Source: Cymodocea nodosa (Eukaryota; Streptophyta; Magnoliopsida; Alismatales; Cymodoceaceae). From it: a stretch of 64,000 bases of DNA. Location of the stretch: contig CM072339.1 in NCBI GenBank assembly GCA_036874045.1, positions 19,289,501 through 19,353,500 on the forward strand. Direction: 5' to 3'. A model generated the notes under the pieces. It did not search any database. It was given only the letters and a program-made list of their open reading frames with translations, and was not told the origin of the DNA. The translations under genes were made by a program, and so were the position numbers. Shown here piece after piece: positions 1-10,792 of the stretch; positions within the stretch are counted from its first letter, which is position 1; each line of letters starts with the position of its first letter.

Positions 1-2581
1 TTAGATAATGATATAATTTATCCGATTTCTGATAGCTCGTGGGTTAGTCCAATCCATGTAGTTCCCAAGAAATCAAGATTAACAGTTATTAGGAATGAAA
101 GTCAAGACTTGATACCTACTAGAATTCAATCAGGTTGGAGAGTATGTATAGACTATAGAAAGCTGAATGTTGTGACTAGGAAAGATCATTTTCTCTTACC
201 TTTTATAGATCAAATGCTGGAAAGATTAGCAGGGCAAGAATATTTTTATTTCATTGACAAGTATTCAGGATATAATCAAATTCCAGTAGCATTAGAGGAT
301 CAAGAGAAAACAACTTTCACATGTCCTAATGGAACTTATGCTTTTAAAAGAATGCCATTCGAATTATGCAATGCGCCAGCTACCTTTTAAAGATGTGTGC
401 AGGGCATATTTACTGGAATGACTGAAGATTTTTTAGAAATATTTATGGATGATTTTACTGTATATGGCAACTCATATGAAGTGTGTTTAAGCAATTTAGA
501 CCAAATATTAAAACGTTGTGTGGAAAAAAAATCTGGTTTTAAATTGGGAAAAATGTCACTTCATGGTTAAACAAGGAATAGTCTTAGGGCATGTTATTTC
601 TAAAAAAGGGTTGGAAGTAGATAAAGCTAAAATAGAAGTAATAGCTAATCTACCAGAACCTAAATCAGTAAAATATATTAGATCATTTCTAGGACATGCT
701 GGTTTTTATAGAAGATTTATTAAAGACTTTAGCAAGATAGCTAGACCTTTAACTAATCTATTAAAAGATGTTCCATTTAACTTAGATAAAAATTGCAAGG
801 AAGCATTTTTCAGACTTAAGACTAGCTTAATTTCAACTCCTATAATTCAAGCACCTAATTGGAACCATCCATTTGAGTTAATGTGTGATGCTTCTGATTT
901 TGCTGTAGGAGCAGTGTTAGGACAGAAGATAGAAAAATCTCCTAGAGTGATTCATTATGCAAGAAAAACCTTAAATGATGCTCAAGTTAATTACACAACT
1001 ACTGAAAAAGAATTATTAGTTGTTGTGTTTGCTTTAGAAAAGTTTAGATTATATCTTATTGGAGCTAAAATACTAGTATACACAGATCATTCAGCTCTAA
1101 AACATCTAATAAAGAAAAAAGAAACTAAACCTAGATTGATCTGATGAATATTATTATTACAAGAATTTGATCTAGAAATTAAAGATAAAAAAGGTTGTAA
1201 GAATGTAGTAGCAGATCATTTATTAAGATTACAAATAGAAAAATCAAATATTGAAATTAAGGATAATTTTCCTGATGAACAGTTAATGACCATTAACACA
1301 ATACCTTGGTATGCAGATATAGTTAATTATTTAGTTACTGGTTAACACCTAAGGATTGGAATAGACAGGATAAGAAATTGTTTTTCTCAAGAGTAAAATA
1401 TTACTATTAGGAAGACCCATACTTATTTAAGAAATGTCCTGATTTGGTTTTAAGTAGGTGTGTTCCAGAAACTGAATATCCGAGCATATTGTCTTTCTGT
1501 CATGACCAAGCTTGTGGAGGACATTTTGATTTAGGGAAAACTGCTGCAAAAATTCTGCAATGTGGGTTTTATTGGCCAACACTATTCAAAGATGCTCATA
1601 AATATTGCTTAAGTTGTTTAAGATGTCAACAAATAGGAAGAATATCAAAGATGAATATAATGCCTCTTAATCCTATTGTTGAGGTTGAAATCTTTGATGT
1701 GTGGGGAATAGATTTTATGGGTCCATTTCCTATGTCTAATCAATTTAATTACATATTGTTGGGGGTGGATTATGTATCAAAATGTATAGAAGCTATTTCT
1801 ACAAAAACTAATGACAACAAAGTGGTAATTCAATTTATAAGAACAAATATATTTGCCAGATTTGGAATACCTAAAGCTATTATCAGTGATAGAGGAACTC
1901 ATTTCTGTAATAGAAGTTTTGAAGCCTTAATGAAGAAATATGGAGTAAACCACAAAATTGCAACATCATATCATCCGCAAACAAACAAATTAAATTAATC
2001 TTGGAAAAAGTAGTAAATCCTACTAGGATAGATTGGGCTAATAGATTGATAGATGCACTTTGGGCTTATAGAACTGCTTATAAAACAAGCTTAGGTATGT
2101 CACCTTTTTGGCTAGTATATGGAAAAAGTTGTCATTTACCTGATGAAATAGAACATAAAGTTTATTGGGCATTAACAACTCTGAACACTAATTTAAATCA
2201 AGTTGCTGAAAATAGGAAAATGTAATTAATTGAATTAGAAGAATTTAGAAATGAAGCTTATTCAAATACTATAAGAGAAAAAGAAAAAATTAAATTTTGG
2301 CATGATAGAAAAATTATTCCTAAAATCTTTGAAATAGGACAAGAAGTATATCTTTATATGGCTAGACTTCATAACCATCCAGGAAAATTGAAATCTAGAT
2401 GGGCAGTACATTACATAGTTCGAAACGTTTATCCTTATAGAGTTATTGAAATTGAAAATCCTAAAAATCAGAATATATTTAAAGTAAATGGATAAAGACT
2501 TAAACCTATTCTGAAAACACCAAAAAGCTCCTTTGGAATTATAGAAGAAGTCAGAGTAGAGGATTACTCGAGCTTTAATTA
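1..2581 (+). pseudogene. Decayed pol: reverse transcriptase, RNase H, integrase
   Basis: RT: FIDKYSGY and the FMDDF catalytic box are both visible (about 250-460). RNase H: the Asp in CDASDFAVGAVLGQ, the Glu in TTTEKELL and the Asp in YTDHSAL are all present (885-1100). Integrase: an H/C zinc region ending in CLSCLRCQ (1500-1640), first Asp in GIDFMGP and second Asp in SDRGTHF. The catalytic Glu is missing because 25 bp are deleted at 1977-1984 relative to element B. Breaks: TAA at 388, an extra A in the run at 524-532, TGA at 1141, a frameshift near 1341, TAG near 1409, and a shift at the 25-bp deletion. The C-terminal integrase tail is recognisable to about 2581. No functional product is expected. 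Confidence 0.92.
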
Positions 2582-3146
2582 GTAAGAAATCAGTTTTTAT
2601 GTTTATATATAAAAAAAAATATATTAAAAATATATATATAACATAAAAATCGTTGCGGTTCAACCGACTGGATCCATCGGTATGACCGGAACATAAAAAA
2701 ATATGAATATTAATTTTCAGAAAAATTTTGGTTTTACCGAAACATAGTATCGGTTCAATCGAAAGAAAAAAAAAATTAAAAATAAAATAAAAAATATATA
2801 TATATTTAGGTTTGACCGAAACATAGTATCGGTTAAACCGGTAATAAAACAGAAAAACTATTCTCTGTAATATTTTTATTATTATATTTGCTTGTACGGG
2901 GAGTCCGTTGAGTTATGCTTAACTCAACGAGCTTACTTCGTTGAGTCTTGAGTTAGTCAACGAGCTTATTCCGTTGAGTTAACTGTAACTCAATGGAGTA
3001 CTGTAGCTAAGACCGCGGATAAAATAGTAATAGTTGGTTTGGGAAATGACCCGATTACCTACCTAAATTTAGGGCTTATTTAAACTAAAACCTAGGGTTT
3101 TGGGGGCATTATCCGGCAAATCATTTAGAATCTAGAATAGTAGCAA
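2582..3146 (+). repeat. Post-pol spacer with GTTGAGTTA palindromes
   Basis: Non-coding. 2640-2840 repeats short phrases such as ACCGAAACATAGTATCGGTT twice; the same phrases recur beside the pol fragment of element B (24262-24410, other strand), so this is a true family sequence. 2895-3000 holds four or five copies of TCCGTTGAGTTA facing TAACTCAACGGA-like half-sites, as in the LTRs. Confidence 0.7.
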
Positions 3147-3159
3147 TCAAAGCGATTCC

Positions 3160-5398
3160 ATGTTGTTGTGTAACTCCACGATGGGGAAGATGACGCCTGA
3201 ATTCTGGGAAAAGGCAGTGGACACCGCACAATTTCTGAAGGAATCTGAAGAATGGCACACGAGGCAGAAGATCAGAAATACAATGAGAGAAAAAGAGTTA
3301 CAAAAGGTAGAATTTGAACTTTTTAGATTAAAAAAAATATTAGTAGATTGTGGTATACAGATACCGTAGATAATGGAGACACGAATTAGAGTGGCAACTG
3401 AAATTGCATTAAGTAAAGAAAGAAAAATCCGGCCAAACAATGAAGTAGCCCTAGAGCTAATTCAACGTAAAGCCAGATTGTAGTTTAAGAAACGTATTGC
3501 TGGACGAGGAAGTTGGGAAATATGGCGATAGGAACAACGAGAGGCAACTGAAGGATAAGAGGAGACGACTGTTGAAAGACTTGTTCTTGAGGAACAGCAG
3601 TTAGGACCTTCAGTTCCACCATTTAAGCCGTTAGCACAAGTAGAAATGATGGGGCTTTCGACTGAAGAAGAGAAAAGAGAATTTGCAGAACTAGTTCAAG
3701 TTGGGAAGAACCAAGAAGAATCAGAAGATTTGGCAGTGGCCAAAGAACACCTAGTGTTTGATGCACTTTACAAAAAGAGGGCTGCAGAAAAGTTGAAAGC
3801 CCAATATAAAATCAAATTGGAACAGCATCACGAAGCTACTGCTAGAACTGTTGCCAAATCTGCTGCAAAAGAAGCTGAAGTTGGTCCTTCGAGACCAGTA
3901 GTTATAAAAAAAGTTAAACAGGAAGAGCCAGTAACTGTGGCTCAAAGGCTTGCAGACCTACTTTTATAGATTTAATTTCAGAAGATGAAGAGGAAGAACA
4001 GACACAACTAATCAGAAAAAAGAAAGAAAAAGAAAAAGTACCTGAATATGAGGAAATTAAATCTGAAGTACCAATTTTTACAAGGCCTATGGAGCAAATT
4101 TTTATTAACCTGCTATCCGATTCTGTGGAGGAGCAGGAGGAGCAAAGAAAAGAAGAAAATCAGGCTGAAATTAGTCTGCAGCCTGTACAAGAAGAAACAA
4201 AAATTAGGGCAGAAATTGAATTGCCCGTGACTCCATCCCAATCTATTACAGAATCAGAAAGAACAGAAACAAAACAGATTGGTAGTTAGGAGGAGCAAGA
4301 AAGTGAAGAAAATGAAGAGGTTGAAAGAAGTCATTTGAATAAAAATAATTTCACAGATTCCACTGAAGAACAAGAAACTCTTCAGCAATTTATGGAGAGA
4401 ATTCAAGACAGAGTGGAGAGTTCTGCCAGCTCACCACCAAAGACAGAAGCAAAAGCAAAAATCCAGGAATCTGAAGAGAATGTCCTAATGCAGTCTATGC
4501 TAGAGGAAGATCAAGAACAAACCCCTTAGGAGTAACAAAGTCACCTTCCTGACCCGACTGAAACAACAATTTTGAATGAAGTACATTTTTGTAGTCAGGA
4601 AGCTTATACCAAATACTAAGAAATAAGGGGTTATGACATTATTTACAATAGACCAGTAAATTGGGATGGAATGCAAGAAATCAAAGAATTATTTGAATTC
4701 CAAGGTCTACTGCAATTTATATCTCAAGAAAGAGGACATGCAGTATATGAAAATTTAGTTCCCTATTTTTATGCAAATTTGAGAGAAAGAGAAGGAGGAT
4801 TAATTTGAAACGTGGAGGAAGCTGATGTAAAGATAACGCCAGAGCTTCTCCACAACATATTTGGTTTAAAGAATGAAGCAACAAAAATTTTGGAAGATAC
4901 AACTACAGCTGAATGGACTGAACAGCAAATTAAGGATTGTTTAGCTATCAATCCTGGTGTGTCATTATTAAATAGATTGAAGCATTTAAATGGTAAAGCA
5001 CACATGGTAGCTAACATTCTGATTAAGAATGTCTATCAACGACAGGGCCATGACATAGAATTAAGTCAATTTGTCAAGTGGGCCACATATGCAGTTGTAA
5101 ATAGGATCCAAATAAATTGGTCTGCAGTTTTTATCTCCAAGCTGAAAATAGTGAAGAAGAAATTATTTTATAGAGATTTGATTCTACTATTGATGGTAGA
5201 CTGTATCGATTTCACTAAATGGACATAAAAAAGGATCAGATCAAGAACCATTTTAGTGAAAGAATACAGAAATTTTGTAGCTGCAGAACTAGTAGTACCT
5301 TCTGGAGAAATTACAGGAGCAGTAGAGAGGATTAATCAATTAGAGCTTCAATTAGAAAAACTCCAAAAGGAAGTAGATGAACTTAGGCATAGAGATTA
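3160..5398 (+). pseudogene. Athila-type extra ORF (plant transposon-protein-like), decayed
   Basis: One reading frame of about 745 codons, read in one frame to about 3965 and in another from there to the TAA at 5396, interrupted by roughly nine stops. The N-terminal part is charged and Glu/Lys-rich with long helical stretches. The middle is an acidic linker. The part around 4560-5220 reads like the domain found in Athila ORF products and in proteins labelled putative plant transposon protein: YANLRER, then a short gap, then ITPELLHNIFGL, with FVKWATYAV downstream. The C-terminus (about 5310-5390) is a heptad-like coiled coil. These ORFs occupy the env position in Athila elements; their function is unknown. 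Family assignment is by remembered pattern, not a search. Confidence 0.6.
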
Positions 5399-6491
5399 AA
5401 TTGTATTGTTCGTCTACTTATGTAAAATTGTATGATGTACTTGTATTGTAATTGATTCATATTAATGAATGTTAATTTTTCAGATGTAATTTTCATACGT
5501 GTTTTGGATGAGAAATGAATGGAAATTATTGAATATTATGTTATTGTGAAATTTTATGAATGAATATGTAACAGATTTACAATTTGCTGAATGATAAGAT
5601 AACTGCTTAAAAATTTCTGCATGTTATAAGGTAAAATGTAAATTCTGTATAACATAAAATGACCTGCAAGTTAAATCTTTATATAATGCTCCGATTTAAA
5701 CGTATTTTAATTAGAATGATGCATTAATGACATAGATTTAACTTTATTTCAGTTAGCAGAATAAACAAAGAAAAAAGAACAGAGAGGAACTTACGAGAGT
5801 AAAACTTAGTAGTTGCTAAGTGTTAACTCAACGAAGTAAGTTCGTTGAGTTAACCGTAACTCCACGAGGTCAGTAATATAATATAAGGTCACTCCGTTGA
5901 GTTATCTATAACTCAATGAAGTTAGTCCGTGGAGTTAGCAACAGTAACCGACTGTATTCTGTTGAGTTTTCTGTAACTCAACGAGGTTAGTTTGTAGATT
6001 AAGCAGAACAGTTATTCTTTTAACCACGAACGAAGCTTCATCGGTTTAGCGGTTACCAAAATTTGAAATTAGTAGTGGTACACGTACTCATATAAACAGG
6101 AACCACGATGCACATTGCAAGACATGCTCTTGCAACGAGATTTATTCACTTTATGGAAGCGCAATATATATATAAAACAGAATGTTATTTACAAGTTACC
6201 AGTACTTTTAAAAGAAAGGATAAGGCGTTGGAGGAACTGGAAGGAGAAGCAACTGATTCAACTTCATCCGACAACAAATATTTATAGAATGGAAAGCTTC
6301 AGACTGGTATGCAATTAATCTTCTGCTATTTATTTATGAGCACATGGACCCGTTCTCTAAGCACTAAACAATTAGTAAGAACACCTACCTAGGAATTTTC
6401 ATTACAGATGAGTACTTAAAAATTTTTTGAACTAAACTTTAACGAAATTCTTTGGGGTGTAGCTAACCTTTCTTTAAAAGAGAACGTAGAG
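5399..6491 (+). repeat. Spacer with a second GTTGAGTTA palindrome array (5826-5995)
   Basis: AT-rich, no coding evidence. 5826-5995 carries at least six half-sites of the type CGTTGAGTTA or TAACTCAACG arranged head to head, closely matching the array in the LTR at 12612-12712. No LTR terminus (TGTTTAGAATG or its partner end) is visible here, so an intact LTR does not separate the upstream ORF from the gag that follows. Confidence 0.6.
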
Positions 6492-7678
6492 ATGACTGCT
6501 CCAGTAGAAAAACCATTAGGAGAGATTCTGTATCCTGAATTAATTGATGAACCTTCATGTATTCGATTGCCAAACTTTGAGGGAGATAGGTTTGAATTGA
6601 AATCTAATTATATTAGTCAATTGCCACATTTTCATGGATTAGAAAGAGAAGATGCCTATTATTTTCTTAGAGAATTTAACGAAATTTGTCAAATGATGAA
6701 AATGCCGAACATGAGTATAGATGCTATTAAACTTAGATATATCCCTTTTTCTTTAAAAGACAGCTAAGAGATGGTTATATACTCTATTGCCTGATTCAAT
6801 TTCTACATGAACTGAATTTTGCTATGTTTTTTTGGAAAAATATTATCCAACACATCAAACGATTAAAAAGAAGAAAGAAATATTAATGTGTAGCCAAAAA
6901 CAGGGTGAATCATTTTGGAAATATTTTGAAAGATTTAAAGATTTACTGACTCAATGTCCACATCATGCAATGAGTAAAGCACAATTAATAGGTATAATTT
7001 ATGAAGGCATAGATGTTTCAACGAAATCTTTATTAGAATCTACTTGTCAAAATGGATTTTTAAAATTATGTAGTGAAGAAGTATGGGCATATTTAGAAAA
7101 ACTTTGCAAAAAGAACTACATAGTGGGAAAATTCAGCTGAAGCTATTGCAGATAAAAGAATATTGTCAAAAGGAATGCATGAAATAGATTCCAATACTAT
7201 GATTGAAGTGAAATTAAATGAATTAACAAAGAAAATAGAAGAGTTATCATTAAATCAAAAGCTTGCGGAAAAGAATGCAAACATAAATGACTTAGATATT
7301 ATTTATGCTAGAAACCAGAGAGATAACTTGGGAAATTCTTATCATCCTAATTAGAGAAATCACCCGAATTTATCTTGGAGAAACAACAATTTCCAGGGAG
7401 GAGAAAATATAAATGAGAAAAATATAAGTTATGAAGTATTAATTGAACAAGGAGCTAGAATAGAGAAATTAGAAAAGATAATCCAACAAGTAAACAATCG
7501 TCTAGAATTTATATTTGGAAATGCTGCAATTCAAAATCAGAATAGAAATATATCACTTAGACAGAAGGAACCAATGGAAGTTAGACCTATTGGAGGATTG
7601 CCAATACAAGCTATACCTAATCCTGTCAATAGAACGGTTAATGAAATTGATACCTCTTTTGGGAGGGCAGCTGAATGA
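6492..7678 (+). pseudogene. Decayed gag (capsid-like) of Athila type
   Basis: Begins MTAPVEKPLGEI and contains the retrotransposon-gag pattern: LPHFHGLEREDAYYFLREF, then a broken KRWLYSLLPDS stretch, then FLEKYYPTH and GESFWKYFERFKDLL TQCPHH. Near 7345-7375 is the RNHPN...SW segment typical of Athila gag, followed by a coiled-coil region rich in KIEEL. Breaks: a frameshift at about 6765, TGA near 6808, a shift near 7115, TAG near 7352, and TGA at 7676. No zinc knuckle is visible. Its place downstream of pol is unusual: it may belong to another copy of the family fused here by deletion or nesting. Confidence 0.75.
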
Positions 7679-7868
7679 AGCAGCATATCTGAAGCAACTA
7701 TCTGTATGTATATATGTTTTTTATTTTTATTTAATAGTATCATAGAGTTAATTTTTAACTTAACGAACTTAGTACGTTGAGTTATGCCTTAACTCCACGA
7801 GGGTGTACAGTAGTTAGGTTAATTTTTGTCTCTGCTAAATTTTTGTTTGTGTTTTACAGAATCGACAA

Positions 7869-9008
7869 ATGGAATTGATGCAATTACCGATGGATGCACT
7901 AAGGAAAGTATTAAGTAACTTGTAAGCTAAAAATCTGTGCAGGCTATGTTGTGTATCAAAGGAAATTAAAGACTGTATTGAAGAAAAATATTTTCAAGGA
8001 CTACAAGCTGCAAAAATGACTAAGATTAGAGAAGGATTCATATGGAGGTCATTTAATCGTAGTTCAAATACTCATGAATATCTGACTATGGAAGAAACTA
8101 CTGGAATTCCACCCAATGCATTAGAAGGAATAAATCATATTATGGGGATAAATGAAGGATTAATCATATACAAGATGAGACCAATGTATGCAAGTTTTAT
8201 ATTACCTGATATTTTGATAAGAAATCCTATAATAAGAGAAGAATGGAATATAGGAAGACCTAATAGATTTGAAGCACCAACTGTAAATTGTGGGTCAGCT
8301 TTGATATTTTTTAATAAAAATTCTACAATTCCTGAAAAATTATATTATTGGAGACCTACAGGAAATTGGGGTAAAGATTTACGCTTAAGTGTGTATAATT
8401 TTCTGAATAGATCTTGGAATGAGAATATTATGATATATCTAGGACAGAAATCATTAATTAACCAAACACATGTCATACTTGATGGATATATATATCTAGT
8501 CACGGAGATATCATTAGCATATGGATATGATTTATACATAGTGAGCATAGACAGTTATGATGAATATAGAGAAATTTTACCTGTACCGAGTGAAATAGCT
8601 AAACCACCATCTGTAGAATTTAATGAAATTCAAATAGGAATGTGGTATAATGAAGAAGATGATCTTACTTTATGTCTGATAAGATGGTGGGATGAACTGA
8701 TGAAGTTTCAAATATGGATTATGAAAGACATAAATGAATGGAAATGGGAAGAGGAGTATATTGAAATAGATGTAGAAATAAAAACTACTACATTACCCTG
8801 GAACCAAAAAGGATCCCTTTCTGCATTACATATCATTGATGGTAATACACTTGTATTTGGAATTTATAATATATTGCATGCTTACAAATTAAGAAGGAAC
8901 AAGAATTGCATTAAAACAGAATTAATAGCAAGAAGTACTATGCCTAAAAAGTTTGCTTGGACTGATACATTTATTCCATTTGTTTCTACTTTTCAATCAT
9001 GTTCTTAA
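7869..9008 (+). pseudogene. F-box/FBA protein ORF carried inside the retrotransposon
   Basis: 380 codons in a single frame with one premature stop (TAA at 7923, codon 19); the frame is then open to the stop at 9006, with a downstream ATG at 8016. The N-terminus is an F-box: LPMDALRKVL at residues 6-15, then AKNLCRLCCVSKEI. F-boxes bind SKP1 in SCF ubiquitin ligases. The remainder resembles plant F-box-associated domains: an IRNPI segment (about residue 117), and LCLIRWWDEL leading into IWIMKD (282-287). A splice-acceptor-like pyrimidine stretch ending in ACAG (7860) sits just before the ATG, and a GTATGT donor-like site lies near 7703. It lies between gag and the 3' LTR, shares the AT-rich base use of the element, and is far better preserved than gag or pol. 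Transduction of a host gene is inferred. Confidence 0.7.
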
Positions 9009-10277
9009 ACTGTGATTTTGTGTGTTTAATGTTGTGTGTATTCTGCATTTATTGTTAAAAAATATATATATATATATATAGTTTTCATTTTTATTTTATA
9101 AAAGAAAAAAAAAAAACAAACAAAATATCAATCTAGTTTGTTGGTATCTGTTCTGGGAAACCAACTAGCTTGCTTGTGAGCCACCAAAGGCATAAGAGCC
9201 TGGGTTCCACACAAGACACTGTTTTAGTAATATCTGTTAAATGTTATTTTGTTTTATATTTTGCTTTTATCTATGAATGAAAAGTTTTTCAAAATCAAAA
9301 ATTGAAATATGCAGAAGTAGAAACAAATGAAACAAGGTATGTAATTAATTACTCATCCTCAATTTTAAATCAAGCAAAACTGTATTCATGCCTGCTACAA
9401 TTACTGTACTTATTGTGAACTCTTTTTACATTGAGGACAATGCAAAATATAGGTATGGGGGGGAGGTAATTGAAGTAACAGCCATGTAAGTTTGTTAATT
9501 AAAGAAATTAAAATGGTACTGCAAAGTTTTGAGGAAATTGAAAATTTTATGAACTTGCTGTAACTATTCGATAAATGAGACTGTAAAATTTTTATAAACT
9601 GCTTGATTATTATATTTAGAAGGCTATATAAGATGCTATTGTATTTATTTATGCAAATCTAGATATAGTATCTTATGTTTTTCTGAATTTCATGAGTTTA
9701 ACAGTTTCACGATTTTAAAATGAAATCAAAATGATTAATGAAAAAAATCAGTAAATTATTTGAAGTCTTGAAAGAGATGAGATGTGAATTCTAGATTAAA
9801 TGAAGCACATATGATTAAAGATACATTTAATTTGATTGATTGAACTTGTAGAATGATTTATGTGTAGATATTATTAAACTACAGAAAAAGTATGAGCTTA
9901 TTGTTATGAATTCATATTTTCAGTAACTGATAGAAGCAAGGACTATATGAGATTGGTGTTTTAATGCATCTGTATTAATGAAATACATACATATATAGTA
10001 TGTGATTAATGTTTTGTTTTGTGTTTGTAGTGTAAAAAAACAAAAAAAAAATAAAAGAAAAAAAAAGAAAAATTTTGAGAGTTTATTGACTTGTTTGATC
10101 ACGAGTCTTTTGTACTTGAGCAGATAGGTATGTAAGGATTGTTGACCTGAAAAGGAGTCTTAAAATCTGGCAACCTAAGATCCTGATCAGATCTAGGATT
10201 GTTGACTGAAAGCTCGTTACATAGGTACATTAGAAAGCTCTTGTATAATTCAAGCTTGTCAAATTAACTTTTAAAGT

Positions 10278-10319
<42 letters not shown>

Positions 10320-10780
10320 CTGTTTTGAAAGGATACAAGTGTTTTGTGAAATATAGATATCTTATGAAACAAGTATATTTTCTGTTATCTAGAATTACTG
10401 AAATATGAATCTGGAATTGACTTTTGAAGTTGTTTAATGGAGATACAATTCTTTATTCTACTTATCTTAATCAGATTGAATTAGATTGTACTCTGATTCG
10501 TATGTTGTTGAAATTTCTTCTAGAAATCTTATTAGAAAATTCAGGATGACAGATGATGAAAAGAAGAACAAATGATAATATAATTAACACCTATATGATG
10601 ATGATATACTTGGTATGTAATTTACATATATTCTAAGTATATTTGCAGGTTGATTACTGAAACATATAAAATATATTTTTATGCTAAACAGAAGAAAAAC
10701 AAAAGGGGAAGAATTAATTCTAACACTTTTAAAGACCAATTAATTAGATCTTAGTTTGCTAAGGGACTAGCAAAATTTAA
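9009..10780 (+). other. Non-coding internal 3' region of element A
   Basis: AT-rich with no ORF I can support. It contains a polypurine-like tract at 9451-9467, an (AT)n run at 10281-10313, and short A-rich runs. It probably corresponds to the long 3' untranslated part of Athila-type elements. Confidence 0.5.
9429..9467 (+). promoter_or_regulatory. Upstream polypurine-like tract with CATTGAGGACAATG
   Basis: CATTGAGGACAATG (9429-9442, itself a short inverted repeat) is followed by a tract with seven G ending in GGAGGTAA. It resembles the sequence before the true polypurine tract at 10781 (AAATTTAAGTATGGGGGAAG) and may be an extra priming site or a relic of an older 3' end. Confidence 0.4.
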
Positions 10781-10792
10781 GTATGGGGGAAG
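10780..10792 (+). promoter_or_regulatory. Polypurine tract priming plus-strand synthesis
   Basis: The purine run TATGGGGGAAG directly abuts the TG that opens the LTR at 10793, exactly where a polypurine tract must lie. This identifies the following LTR as the 3' LTR. Confidence 0.8.

Noticed and set aside
5399..6491. An LTR separating the extra ORF from gag
   Set aside because: Only the short palindromes are shared with the LTR; neither terminus nor the conserved last 250 bp is present.
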